A stretch of 64,000 nucleotides of DNA, taken from positions 1,550,001 to 1,614,000 of the forward strand of contig NC_014391.1 in the NCBI RefSeq assembly GCF_000145235.1, given 5' to 3'. This DNA is from Micromonospora aurantiaca ATCC 27029. GTDB taxonomy: Bacteria; Actinomycetota; Actinomycetes; Mycobacteriales; Micromonosporaceae. Shown piece after piece: positions 18,079-28,200 of this stretch (within the stretch, counting starts at the first letter, position 1; each line of letters opens with the position of its first letter). The notes below the pieces were generated by a model, which made no database searches, was not told where the DNA came from, and saw only the letters and a list, made by a program, of their open reading frames with translations. Position numbers and translations under genes: made by a program.

Positions 18079-18135
18079 CGATCATGAAGTTGGCGGTGGT
18101 GTTGATCTCTGAAACTGCCGCTAACCTCATGATCA
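18079..18135. repeat. Inverted repeat, family C copy 2
   Basis: CGATCATGAAGTTGGCGG (from 18079) is matched by a near-complement ending TAACCTCATGATCA at 18135. With the three elements before it, this completes a B-C-B-C series that accounts for most structure in the 470-base gap between pspM and the next gene. Confidence 0.85.
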
Positions 18136-18162
18136 ACGCTCGGCAGGCGCATGGGGGCGGGG

Positions 18163-21100
18163 TCAGGTGGGGGTTGTTGTTCGGGCTGGGGGGGTCCAGG
18201 GGGACGTGCCTACGACGTTTGTCGCTCGTACCCGGTAGTGGTAGGTCATGCCTCGGGCCAGGCCGGTGTTGGTGAAGCCTCGGCCGGTCACGTGGAACGT
18301 CGCCGGTTCACGGGTGAAGGCGGCGTCGGTGGCGCGCTGCACGACGAAACCGGCGCCCGGTCCGGCCGGCGTCGGCGCCGACCAGGTCACCGTCACGCTG
18401 GCGGTGTCCGGCCCGGACACGCTCGCGGTGACGCTCACGCCGGTGGGCGCGACCGGCCGGGCCGGCGTGGTCACGGTGGCCACAGTCGACCAGGGCGAGG
18501 CGGCGCCCAGGTACGTCGTGCGTACCCGGTAGTAGTACGTGGTGTCCGGCGCGACGGCCGGGTCCACGTGGGACTCGCCCACGGCGATGGCCGTGGTGCC
18601 CGGACCGCTGGTGAACGTCGGGTTCGTGGCCCGCTGCACGTCCACGCCTGTGGCGAAGGAGTGGTTGGCCCAGCGCAGCGCCACCCGCAGCGGCCCGGTC
18701 GGCGGCAGCACCGCTGTCACCCGGGTCGGCGCGGACAGGTGCACCGCCGCCGGTACGGCGTTGGACCAGGACGAGCAGCTCACCGCGTTCTCGGCACGGA
18801 TCCGGTAGTGGTAGGTGACGCCGGGGGTGACTGTGGCGTCGGTGTACCGGGTGGCGGTGGCGGCCACCGTGATCTCGGTCAGTCCGGTGGTGAAGGTGCT
18901 GTCGGTGGCGCGTTGCAGCCGGTGGCTGGTGGGTACGGGCCGGCTGCCGTTGCCGGTCCAGGTCAGCGCGATGGCGGGGAGCGCGGTGGCGCTGCCGGGT
19001 GCCGGGGTGGCGGTGAGGCCGGTCGGCGCCTTGGGTGCCACGCGCACCACCAGCGGCCGGCTCATGCCCTGGTCGCGGAGTCCGGCCGAGCGGGTCTGCC
19101 AGCGGTACTCCCAGCCGAGGTTGACCAGCTGGTTGACCACGACCGCGGGGCGGCCGTCGACCGGGCTGACCGGACCGGCGTCCAGCCGTGCGCCGGCCGG
19201 GCGGGTCGGGTCGAGCAGCCGTACGCTGTCGCCGATCTTGAACGGCAGGGCTGGTGGGACGGGACGCAGCGCCACCACGACGTCCTCCCGGGGGTTGACC
19301 CGGACGGTGTCCTTCCAGCCCAGCTCGCCCGGGTCGGGCGCGCGGACCGTGCCGTCCCAGCCGACCCGGTTGACGAGCTGTACGTCGCAGCCCTCGATGT
19401 GCACCGGATGGGTGCGCGGGGCGTCCCCGACGATCCGCCAGAGCTGCGTGCCGTCGCCGGGCGCGCCGACCGCCACCGCCGGGTCGGTGGCGTGCAGGAC
19501 CTCGGTGGCCGGGTCGGCCGGTCCCAGCGGTAGCGTGGCCGGGGCGAGTGGTCCGGCGACCGGGTGGCCGACGCCGAGGCGCCCCACGGCGCGGCCGTGC
19601 CGGGCCTCGAACACCTGCCCGACCGACTTCACGGCCAGCGGCAACGTGACCGGGGCGGTCGCGCCCGCCGGGGTGAACGTGACCGAGGTGGCCCGCGCGG
19701 CGACGAGCGTCGGGCGCGGGGTGGAGGTGCCGATCGCGGTGTCGTACGCGGGTTGCGGCACGATCGGCGGCGGCTGGCTGCGGGCGTACGCCCCGGGTAG
19801 CCGCTCGGCGAGCCGCCGGGTGTCGTACGGCTGCGCGGGGGTGCCGGTGACCCGGATCTGGAGCAGGGTACGGGTGTTCGGGCCGTACCCGGGGCGGGTC
19901 GGCGGCAGACCACCGGCGGCGGTCCGGTCGGGTGCCCCGGTGTGGTGGTCGTAGCGGGTGTCGAACCGGGGCAGCGGCGCGGGGCAGTCGTTGTAGAGGA
20001 TGAGCGTGCTGCCGGGCGGCACAGTGGAGAAGTCCACCACCACGTCGGCCCGTTCGCCGGGGGCGAGCAGCAGCGCGTGCCCGTCCACGTTGAGCACCGT
20101 CGGGTCCTGCCTGTCGTACCGGTAGTCCACCGGCCGGTTGGTCAGCACCACGGGGGCGGGGAGCAGGCCGCCCTCGTTGCCGATCTGGATCATCTCGGGT
20201 CCGGCGGCGGCCGGGTCGGGCACGCCGCCGTCGCGCCCGTCCGCGGGCCAGTACGCGGGCCGTCCGGGGGCGCGTACCGCCTCGACCATCGGCACCTCAC
20301 CGGCGTCCGGGTCGGCCGGGCTGCCGTCCTCGGCCCACATCGGCGCGTCGGAGGCGGCCCGGTAGAGCTGGAGGTTGAGCGCGCGGTCCGCGCAGGCGTT
20401 GAGGATCCGGAACCGGTACGCCCGCGGCGCGACCTCCAGGTACGGGTATGCGACGCCGTTGACGAGCGGAGTGTCGCCGTACGCGTCGGGGACCGCCGAC
20501 GGGTGCGGCACGCCCGGTACCAGCGGCGGCTCGTCCGGGTCGGTGTCGGGGTCGTGGTGCGGGTTCGGCACCGGGGCGACCCACGGGCTGGCGCCGCCGT
20601 CCGGGTCGTGGGTCCACGGTCCGTAGTCCCAGCGCCCGGTCGGGTTGGTGCCGGTGAGCCGGTACGGGTTCTGCCGCGGCTGGTAGACGTGCGGGTGCCA
20701 CAGGCTGCCCTTGGCGCCCCAGCGGTCCCGGTCCCAGGTGGGGTCCTGGGCGGCGAGCTGCGCGTCGTCGGGTACGAACGTCTTGTCCTCGATCACCAGC
20801 GGGAGTTGGTCGGCGGGCAGCACGCCGTCGTCGACGAGCCGTTCCTCGGCCGGGTCGGTGAGCAGGTAGAGCGCGATCTGCCCGGAGTAGACGGTGAGCC
20901 GGGACAGGCCGAGCGTGTTGTCGTGCAGCCACATGAGCCGGCCGCTCTGGCCGTTCGGGAAGTACAGCGTGGTGGCGCCCGCGCCGGGCGGCGGCATGTC
21001 CGGCACCGGCGTCACACCCACACCCGTCGGGTACGGGGTGATCTCGCCGGCCGGGGTCAACCACTGCCACGGGTTGCCGGCGCTGATCCACCCGGTCTGC

Positions 21101-21822
21101 GCGCCGGACAGGTGCGGTACGGCGCGGTTCTGCGGGTACGGGGCGGGACCGTCGAGCGGTCCGGCTCCCGCGCCGTCGACCGTCTCGTCCACGGGCAGGA
21201 ACAGCTCCCCGGCCCGTCCGGTGGGGAGCTGGTTGATGAACTTGATCCGCACCGGGCGGCCCCGCCGGGCCACGATCATCGGGCCGAGGTGCCAGGGGCG
21301 GTCGGGCGGGCCGACAGTGTTGTGCCCGGAGGCGTCGGTGCCCAGGTTGAGCTGGCGGTAGCCGCGCAGCCGGGTGGCGGGCAGGTCGCGGTGCAGGCGC
21401 TGCGCGTACTCCTGGAGGCCGATCTCGTAGTAGTCGCAGCCCGGCCAGGTGATGGTGTCCGGGACGGCGACGGGCAGGCGGGCGCCGAGCCCGGCGGTGG
21501 CCGGCTGCCCGGGGAGCGGCAGCGGGTCGACGAACTTGCGGATGCCGGTGCCGGGTACCGGGCGGCCGTCCGGGTCGAGCGTGGGCAGCGGGCTGGCGGC
21601 GGTGTTCGGCACCGGGCCGAACAGGCGCGGGACGGCGGCCGGGTCCAGGCTCGCAGGCGCCGGGCCGCCGCCGGGTTCCTCGTCACTGCCGCGAGCGGCC
21701 GGAACGGCGGGCGCGACGGAACCGGCCGGCGTCGGGTCACCGGTGGGCGCGGTCTCCTCGGCGATGGCGACGACGGCGGCGCGGTCCGGGCGTCCGGGCC
21801 GGCTGCGGCGGAACAGCACCAT
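18163..21822 (-). CDS. Multicopper-oxidase-like protein lacking most copper ligands, with three Fn3 domains
   Basis: 1219 residues. Residues of about 50-925 follow the large bilirubin-oxidase/CotA-like family (PDTITWPGCDYYEIGLQEY, ATRLRGYRQLN, LPLVIEDKTFVPDDAQLAAQDPTW). The copper sites are broken. The first HxH reads H237-L-S239; the second reads H300-D-N302; the third HxxHxH reads H805, H808 and E810; the last HCHxxxHxxxxM reads Q909, T910, R911, L915 and M920. The type 1 Cys and His are therefore gone and electron transfer is not expected. Three fibronectin III domains fill about 925-1219. No signal peptide is evident. The ATG follows GGGGAGA. It probably binds something rather than oxidising it. 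Confidence 0.88.
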   Translation of the reverse strand: MVLFRRSRPGRPDRAAVVAIAEETAPTGDPTPAGSVAPAVPAARGSDEEPGGGPAPASLDPAAVPRLFGPVPNTAASPLPTLDPDGRPVPGTGIRKFVDPLPLPGQPATAGLGARLPVAVPDTITWPGCDYYEIGLQEYAQRLHRDLPATRLRGYRQLNLGTDASGHNTVGPPDRPWHLGPMIVARRGRPVRIKFINQLPTGRAGELFLPVDETVDGAGAGPLDGPAPYPQNRAVPHLSGAQTGWISAGNPWQWLTPAGEITPYPTGVGVTPVPDMPPPGAGATTLYFPNGQSGRLMWLHDNTLGLSRLTVYSGQIALYLLTDPAEERLVDDGVLPADQLPLVIEDKTFVPDDAQLAAQDPTWDRDRWGAKGSLWHPHVYQPRQNPYRLTGTNPTGRWDYGPWTHDPDGGASPWVAPVPNPHHDPDTDPDEPPLVPGVPHPSAVPDAYGDTPLVNGVAYPYLEVAPRAYRFRILNACADRALNLQLYRAASDAPMWAEDGSPADPDAGEVPMVEAVRAPGRPAYWPADGRDGGVPDPAAAGPEMIQIGNEGGLLPAPVVLTNRPVDYRYDRQDPTVLNVDGHALLLAPGERADVVVDFSTVPPGSTLILYNDCPAPLPRFDTRYDHHTGAPDRTAAGGLPPTRPGYGPNTRTLLQIRVTGTPAQPYDTRRLAERLPGAYARSQPPPIVPQPAYDTAIGTSTPRPTLVAARATSVTFTPAGATAPVTLPLAVKSVGQVFEARHGRAVGRLGVGHPVAGPLAPATLPLGPADPATEVLHATDPAVAVGAPGDGTQLWRIVGDAPRTHPVHIEGCDVQLVNRVGWDGTVRAPDPGELGWKDTVRVNPREDVVVALRPVPPALPFKIGDSVRLLDPTRPAGARLDAGPVSPVDGRPAVVVNQLVNLGWEYRWQTRSAGLRDQGMSRPLVVRVAPKAPTGLTATPAPGSATALPAIALTWTGNGSRPVPTSHRLQRATDSTFTTGLTEITVAATATRYTDATVTPGVTYHYRIRAENAVSCSSWSNAVPAAVHLSAPTRVTAVLPPTGPLRVALRWANHSFATGVDVQRATNPTFTSGPGTTAIAVGESHVDPAVAPDTTYYYRVRTTYLGAASPWSTVATVTTPARPVAPTGVSVTASVSGPDTASVTVTWSAPTPAGPGAGFVVQRATDAAFTREPATFHVTGRGFTNTGLARGMTYHYRVRATNVVGTSPWTPPARTTTPT

Positions 21823-21952
21823 GGCTCTCCCCGGGGTCGGGGCGCGCCGGCCGACACCCCGGCGTGGCGGGCGTACGCGCTGCTGACGATCCGTGAGCGG
21901 TCCACCGCAGCATGCGACGTCACAGGGGTGAGGCGGAAGTACCCAATCGTCC

Positions 21953-22774
21953 CTATCTCGGCCGATCTTGGGCGTTTCGTGGAAGTTCCACGCCGGGCTG
22001 GCAGGCCGGACACCAGTAGGTGACCCGTTCGCCCAGTTCCTCCTTGCGGATGGCCGTCCCGCAGCGGCGGCACGGCTGCGCCCGCCTGCCGTAGACGTAG
22101 CTGGTCCCGCCCCGGTGCAGCACTCCTGTGGTGCTCTGCGTCCAGCGGCCCCGGTTGGCCGCGAGCAGCCGCTGGGCCAGCGCGACGGTGCCGGTCAGGT
22201 CCGGCACCGCGCCCACCGGCGTCCACGGCGACACGCCGCGCAGGAACAGCACCTCACACTTGTAGAGGTTGCCCACCCCGGCCAGGTTGCGCTGGTCGAG
22301 CAGCGCCTCACCGATTGTGCGGTCCGGGTCGGCCGCGAGCCGGCGGACCGCCTCGTCGGCGTCCCAGTCCGGGCCGAGCAGGTCCGGGCCGAGGTGGCCG
22401 ACGAGCGACTCCTCCTCGGCCGTCGGCACCAGCGCCAGCTCGTGCAGGTGGTAGCCGACGGCGACGGCGGCGGGGGAGCGCAGCACCACCCGGATCAGGT
22501 GCGCGGGCCGTCCGCTCCAGCGCTCACCCGGGGCGTACGCCCGCCAGGCGCCGTCCATCCGCAGATGCGAGTGCAGCGTCCACGGCTCGGCGTCGGTGCG
22601 GGTGAGGCGCAGCAGCAGGTGTTTGCCCCGGCTGGCCGACTCGCGCACGGTCCAGCCGGTCAGGTCGGTGGTGGCGAGTTGCGGCACGCGGAAGTCGGAC
22701 CCGGTGAGCCGGGCCCCGGCGAGCGCGCGTTGCAGGACGCGTGCGGTGTTCCAGACGGTGTCGCCTTCGGGCAC
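21953..22774 (-). CDS. nei2: Fpg/Nei family DNA glycosylase
   Basis: Excises oxidised bases and nicks the abasic site. The GTG start at 22774 gives the family N terminus with PEGDTVW, where Pro2 is the catalytic nucleophile and E3 the acid. A helix-two-turn-helix with LDQRNLAGVGNLYKCEVLFL and a C-terminal zinc finger (CRRCG...CPAC) complete the 273-residue protein. The order of motifs fits actinobacterial Nei2. Reading frames extending upstream are rejected because Pro must be residue 2. The last residues overlap a CAAGATC half-site resembling repeat family A. It is divergent from the secreted protein gene. Confidence 0.92.
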   Translation of the reverse strand: MPEGDTVWNTARVLQRALAGARLTGSDFRVPQLATTDLTGWTVRESASRGKHLLLRLTRTDAEPWTLHSHLRMDGAWRAYAPGERWSGRPAHLIRVVLRSPAAVAVGYHLHELALVPTAEEESLVGHLGPDLLGPDWDADEAVRRLAADPDRTIGEALLDQRNLAGVGNLYKCEVLFLRGVSPWTPVGAVPDLTGTVALAQRLLAANRGRWTQSTTGVLHRGGTSYVYGRRAQPCRRCGTAIRKEELGERVTYWCPACQPGVELPRNAQDRPR

Positions 22775-22883
22775 CCGGCCATTGTCCCCCGGCCGAGCAG
22801 AATTCGCATGTGTCGCTATTTGTACTGAGGTTCCACTTGATCTGCGGAAACGCAACGATCAGGGGGTTCTGAGGAGAATGCTG

Positions 22884-24134
22884 ATGGCACCTTCACGACG
22901 TCGTACCGTCGTCGCCCTGACCGCCCTGCTCACCGTGGCCGCCGGACTGCCCGGCACGCCCGCGTCGGCCGCGCCCCCGCCCACCGCCGTACCGTCCCGC
23001 GCCGCCGTGCCCGGCCCTGAACGCTGGTCCGTCGACCTCGCCGTCGCCGGCGGCGACGACGTCAACGTCGCCTGGCGGTCCGGCCGCCTGCGGCTCGCCG
23101 ACCCCCGGCCCAACGCCCGCACCCGCCCGGCCGCCGTCGGCGGACCGGTCGCCGAGGGCATCCTGCTGTCCGCGCCGCGCACCCTGGACCGGCCCGCGAC
23201 CCGGGTACGCGCGCAGTTCGCCGCCCGCACCGGCGACGGGGGTACGGCGGTGGCACAGGTACGCGGCTGGCGTGGCCGAGGCTGGACCGAGTGGCGCGAC
23301 GCCACCGAGGCGGTGTTCGACGCACCGGTCAGCCGGGTGCAGGCGCGCGTCGTGCTGACCACAAGCGGCAGCGCGTCGGAGGCCACCGTCACCGGCCTGA
23401 CCCTGGCCGCCGACAAGGTCGCCACCACGGCGGTCCAGCCGGCCGCCGCGCTCAAGTACCGGGTGTACGCGACCCGGATCGGCCTGGTCGGCGGCATCAC
23501 CGCCAACGGGCACACGGTGCGTACCCGGGACCACTTCGCGGCGCTGCCCACCCGGCGCGGCCTGTCCCCGCGCAACACCGGCGACTACACCGTCAAGGTC
23601 TGCACGACGAACGGCAGCCGCTGCGAGTACGCCCCGGTGTGGGACGTCGGCCCGTGGAACACCCGCGACGACTGGTGGAACCCGGCGTCGATCAGGGAGA
23701 ACTGGAAGGACCTGCCGCGCGGGCTGCCCGAGGCGCAGGCGGCGTACCAGAACGGCTACAACGGCGGGCGCGACCAGTTCGGCCGTACCGTCCGCAACCC
23801 GGCCGGGCTGGACCTGGCCGACGGGACGTTCTGGGACGGGCTGCGGCTCACCGACAACGCCTGGGTGGACGTGACGCTGCTGTGGACCGGCGGCGGGGCG
23901 CGGGCGGTGGTCGGCTCCGGGCCGCTGAACCTGCGCGCCGGGGCGAGCACCTCGTACGCGAGCCGGGGCCTGGCCGCCACGTACGCCCACGTGCCGGTGC
24001 AGTGCTACGTGACAGGGCAGCGGATCGCCGGCACGTACCGCACGACGACGAGGTGGTACCGCCTGGTGGGCGGCAACTACGTCAGCCACGCGTACCTGTC
24101 CTCGATCTACGGCGGCACAGTCCCCCGCTGCTGA
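22884..24134 (+). CDS. Secreted protein, function unknown
   Basis: 416 residues. The start ATG 22884 lies seven bases after GAGGAG (ATG 22878 is too close). The N terminus MAPSRRRTVVALTALLTVAAGLPGTPASAAP is a clear signal peptide, split here as MAPSRRR, a hydrophobic core, and ASA-AP at the cleavage site. A beta-rich region follows, then GDYTVKVCTTNGSRCEYAP and VWDVGPWNTRDDWWNP. The last 75 residues (GPLNLRAGASTSYASRGL ... CYVTGQR) look like a bacterial SH3-type domain that may bind the cell wall. No catalytic motif was recognised. It probably acts outside the cell. Confidence 0.7.
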   Translation: MAPSRRRTVVALTALLTVAAGLPGTPASAAPPPTAVPSRAAVPGPERWSVDLAVAGGDDVNVAWRSGRLRLADPRPNARTRPAAVGGPVAEGILLSAPRTLDRPATRVRAQFAARTGDGGTAVAQVRGWRGRGWTEWRDATEAVFDAPVSRVQARVVLTTSGSASEATVTGLTLAADKVATTAVQPAAALKYRVYATRIGLVGGITANGHTVRTRDHFAALPTRRGLSPRNTGDYTVKVCTTNGSRCEYAPVWDVGPWNTRDDWWNPASIRENWKDLPRGLPEAQAAYQNGYNGGRDQFGRTVRNPAGLDLADGTFWDGLRLTDNAWVDVTLLWTGGGARAVVGSGPLNLRAGASTSYASRGLAATYAHVPVQCYVTGQRIAGTYRTTTRWYRLVGGNYVSHAYLSSIYGGTVPRC

Positions 24135-24173
24135 CGCCCCCGTCCCCGCTCGCCCGCCCGTCCCCCCTCTCCT

Positions 24174-24248
24174 CCGCGATCTTGCAGTTTCGGCCCTGCC
24201 CCGGGGGCATTCGCCCGTTATGCCGGGGCACCAAGTGCAAGATCGCGG
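24174..24248. repeat. Inverted repeat, family A-like (GATCTTGCA arms)
   Basis: CCGCGATCTTGCA (24174-24186) and TGCAAGATCGCGG (24236-24248) form a perfect 13-bp stem around a GC-rich centre. The right half encodes the last residues and the TAA stop of the SAM hydroxide adenosyltransferase gene. Confidence 0.85.
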
Positions 24249-25036
24249 GGGAGGCGGGTGATGGTGACCAGGGCGCCTGGGGTGGCTCGGATGGTGTCGG
24301 CGGCTCGGCCGGTGTTCACCGCTACCGCGACCTGGGCGGCGGAGTCGACGTAGACCACCAGGGCGCCGGGTTCCGCGTCGCCGAAGGTACGGCCGTGGAC
24401 CGCCTCGTGGCCGTTCACCAGCACCCGGGACGGCAGGCCGTCGAGCAGCGTGCCCGGCGCGGCGAGCTGGACGTTGCCGAAGTGGTCGACGGTCAGCACC
24501 TCGGCGCTGAAGCCGCCGGGCTCGGTGCGTACCACCGGTTCCGGCAGCCGGACCAGCGTGCCCGGGTCCACTGCCGGCCCGGCCTCGGCCGGCGGCGCGC
24601 CGAGCGCCAGCCGGGCGGCCACCGGCGCGAACACGTCCCGCCCGTGGAACGTGCGGGAGACGACCGGGCCGAGCCAGTCCGGGTTGGTCAGTTCCACCGC
24701 CTCGGTCACTCCGCCGAGCGCCTCCGCGGCCGGGACCAGCAGCCCGTTGTCCGGCCCGACCAGCAGTCCGCCGGGCGCGGCGAGCGCGATCCCGCGTCGC
24801 GTCGTGCCGACACCCGGGTCGACCACCGCCACGTGCACGCCCCACGGCAGGTACGGCACCGTCTGCGCGAGTACCGCCGCGCCCCGGCGTACGTCGGCCG
24901 CCGGGATCAGGTGCGTCACGTCGATCACCCGGACGGCCGGGGCGAGCCGGGCCAGCACACCGTGGCACGCCGCCACGAACCCGTCGGACAGCCCGTAGTC
25001 GGTGGTCAGCGAGACACACCGCGGGGTGCCGTTCAC
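24218..25036 (-). CDS. SAM hydroxide adenosyltransferase (DUF62 family)
   Basis: Splits S-adenosylmethionine with water to adenosine and methionine in studied family members, which are relatives of fluorinase and chlorinase. 272 residues from GTG 25036. Family motifs include SLTTDYGLSDGFV at the N terminus, the conserved DVTH and VDPGVGT segments, and VLTVDHFGNVQLA. The N-terminal aspartate-centred motif fits the hydrolase branch, not the halogenases. The start overlaps the stop of a GNAT remnant by 4 bases. The C-terminal PRDLALGAPA and TAA stop lie inside an inverted repeat, which suggests the original end was replaced. Confidence 0.88.
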   Translation of the reverse strand: MNGTPRCVSLTTDYGLSDGFVAACHGVLARLAPAVRVIDVTHLIPAADVRRGAAVLAQTVPYLPWGVHVAVVDPGVGTTRRGIALAAPGGLLVGPDNGLLVPAAEALGGVTEAVELTNPDWLGPVVSRTFHGRDVFAPVAARLALGAPPAEAGPAVDPGTLVRLPEPVVRTEPGGFSAEVLTVDHFGNVQLAAPGTLLDGLPSRVLVNGHEAVHGRTFGDAEPGALVVYVDSAAQVAVAVNTGRAADTIRATPGALVTITRLPRDLALGAPA

Positions 25037-25176
25037 GTGTTGCCCGCCCCGCTGAAGTGCCGCGCCAGGCGCAGCTCGTGGACCACCACGATCGGTCCGC
25101 CCCACTCCCGCTCGTGCAGCGCCGTCAGCGCGGCACGGTCCTCGTCGCGCGCCTGACGTACCCGGATCGAGGCCAC
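25033..25176 (-). pseudogene. N-terminal GNAT acetyltransferase remnant
   Basis: A 47-residue frame from GTG 25176. Its first 35 residues, IRVRQARDEDRAALTALHER and EWGGPIVVVHE, are the beta1-alpha1-beta2 start of a GNAT acetyltransferase. The acetyl-CoA binding half is missing and the frame ends in HFSGAGNT. The TGA overlaps the GTG of the SAM hydroxide adenosyltransferase by 4 bases. It may be a decayed gene kept as a translational lead-in, or a genuine small protein. Nothing else in the region encodes the lost part. Confidence 0.6.
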
Positions 25177-25216
25177 CGGCCCACCCTACGTGCCCGCTCC
25201 CCGGAACTCCGGGCGG

Positions 25217-28200
25217 TCAGCCGCGCAGACGCAGCCCGCGCGGGGTGGCGCGGAAACCGGCGGCGGTGAGCGCGTCGCGCAGCGGGGACGCGTGCACGGC
25301 CTCGCCGTCGGCGCGTTCCACCGAGATCGCGCCGAGCGCACCGGAGTGCACCGCGTCGGCGAGTGCCTTGCCGGCCGCGGCGAGCGTGTCGGTGTCGTCG
25401 GTGAACGACAGGATCGTCCGGCCGCCCCGCTCCACGTAGAGCACCAGGTCACCGCCGACGAGCACGACAAGCGCGCCCGCCTTGCGCCCGGCCCGGTGGC
25501 CGGTGGCCGGTGCCGCGCCGTCGCCGGAGTCGACCACGCGCTCCGGCCAGGGCAGCGCCGCGCCGTACGGGTTCGCCGGGTCGGTGGCCGCGAGCACGAC
25601 TGTCGGACCGCCCCGGCCCTGGGTGTCGTCGGCGAGCGCGCGGATGCGGTCCACCGCGCCGGGCACCGCGAACTGCGCCGCGCCGAGCCCTTCGACGAAG
25701 TAGCCGCGCCGGGCCGCCCCGCGTTCCTCCATCGCGGACAGCACCGGGTAGACCCCGGCGAAGCCGCCGGTGACCTGCTCGGCCACGACCGCGCCCCGGG
25801 TCACCACGCCGTGCCGTTCCAGCAGCAGGTCGGCGAGGGCGGCGGCGCGGCGGGTGGGGTCGAGGTCGCGGTCGGGCAGCCGGGACCAGCGACCGGCCAT
25901 GGTGGGCGGACCGCCCCGGCTGGGCAGCGCCACCCGGCCCGGACGGCGGTAGCGGGTGCGCGGCGCCGACGGCCGGGACCGGTGTGCCCCGCCCGCGCCG
26001 AGCGCGGCGCGCAGCGGCGCGAGCGTGTCGTTGGTGAGGTGACCGGCCCAGACCAGATCCCACACCGCGCCCGACAGCGCGGCGTCGTCTGTGGCGCCGA
26101 CCCGGTCGGACAGCGAGCGGAAGAACAGCGCCTGCCCGTCGGCGAGCGCGTCGAGCACCGACTCGTGCAGCGGGGTCAGCGTCAGTGCCTCCTCCGGCGG
26201 CGGGAGCAGCAGCGGCGCCACGTCGGCGTACGCGAGCGTCACCCACCCGTCGCCGCCGGAGATCGCGCCCGCGCCGGCCCACACCACCTCGCCGCCGGCG
26301 CACAGCTCGTCGAGCTGGGCGGGGGAGTAGTCGGCGACCCGGGCCGGGAGCACCAGGCGTTCCAGTGCGGACGCGGGCACGCTCACGCCCTGCAACTGCT
26401 CGACGGCGGCGGCGACCGCCTCGACGCCCCGCGCCGACGAGCCGACCTGCTGCCAGCGGGGCAGGAACGCGGCGAGCGCGCGCGGCGGCACCGGCTCGAT
26501 CTCCCGGCGCAGGGCCGCGAGCGAGCGACGGCGCAGCATGCGCAGCACCTCCGCGTCGCACCACTGGGAGCCCACCGTGTCCGGGGCGAACTCCCCGGAG
26601 ACCACCCGGCCGCCCGAGGCGAGCCGCCGCAGCGCCTGCTCCACCACGAACACGCCGAGCCCGAACCGGGCCGCGCAGGTGGCGGCCGCGAACGGGCCGT
26701 GCGTGCGGGCGTACCGGGCGACCAGGTCGGCGAGCGGATCGGCCACCGGCGCGAGGTACGCCTCGGCGACCCCGACGGGCAGCGCCACCCCGAGCGCGTC
26801 ACGCAGCCGGGCGGCGTCCTCGACGACCACCCAGCGGTCCTCGCCGGCGATGCGGACCCGCAGCACCCGCCGGGCCGCCGCCAGCTCGTCGGTCCAGGAC
26901 TCCGGGACTCCCCGCTCGGCCAGCTCGGCGCTGCTCAGGTCACCGACCACGCGCAGCAGCTCGACCACGTCCTCCGGGTCGCGGGGACGCCGCTGCTCGG
27001 TGAGCCAGCGCAGTTGGCGCGCGGTCTCGGCGAGCACCTCCGGGTCGAGCAGCTCCCGCAGGTCGACCCGGCCGAGCAGCTCGCCGAGCAGGCCGGAGTC
27101 GAGCGCCAGCGCGGCGGCCCGCCGCTCGGCCAGCGGGGCGTCGCCCTCGTAGAGGAACGCGCCGACGTACCCGAACAGCAGCGACCTGGCGAACGGCGAC
27201 GGGCGTTCGGACTCCACCTCGACCAGGCGTACCTTGCGGGCGGCCAGGTCGCGCATCAGCTCGCCGAGGGCGGGCTGGTCGAAGACGTCCTGGAGGCACT
27301 CGCGGGCGGCTTCCAGCGTGACCGGGAAGTCGGCGTACTCGCGGGCCACGTCGAGCAGTTGCGCGGCGCGCTGGCGTTGCTGCCACAGCGGCTGCCGCCG
27401 CCGGGGGTCACGCCGGGGCAGCAGCAGCGACCGGGCCGCGCACTCGCGGAACCGGGACGCGAACAGCGCCGACGTGCCCACCGACTCCTCGACGAGCTGG
27501 GCGATCTCGTCCGGCTCGAACACGACAACGTCGGCGCCGGGCGGCGTCTCGGCGGTGTCCGGCAGGCGCACCACGATGCCGTCGTCGGAGGGCATGACCT
27601 GGGCGTCCACGCCGTACCGCTCGGCCAGCCGGCGGCCGATCGCCAGCGCCCACGGCCCGTTGACGCGCGCGCCGAGCACCGAGTGCACGGCGAGCCGCCA
27701 GTCGCCCAGCTCGTCGCGGAACCGTTCGACCACCACCGTCCGGTCGTCCGGCAGCGACCGGGTGGCCGCCTTCTGCTCGCGCAGGTAGTTCATCAGGTTG
27801 CCGGCGGCCCAGTCGTCGAGCCCGCCGGCCCGCAGCGCCGCGACCGCGTCGGCGTCGGACTGCCGCAGCAGCGCCCGGACCCGGGCGCCGATCGCCCGCC
27901 CCAGCTCGACCGGGCGGCCGAGCTGGTCGCCCTTCCAGAACGGCATCCGGGCCGCCTGACCGGGCGCGGGGGAGACGAGCACCCGGTCGGGGGTGATCTC
28001 CTCGATCCGCCAGGACGACGAGCCGAGCAGGAACACGTCGCCCACCCGGGACTCGTAGACCATCTCCTCGTCCAGCTCACCGACCCGCGCGGCCCGCTCC
28101 GCGCCGGCAAGGAACACGCCGAACAGGCCCCGGTCGGGGATGGTGCCGCCGCTGGTCACGGCGAGCCGCTGGGCGCCGGGCCGGCCGGTCAGGACGTCGG

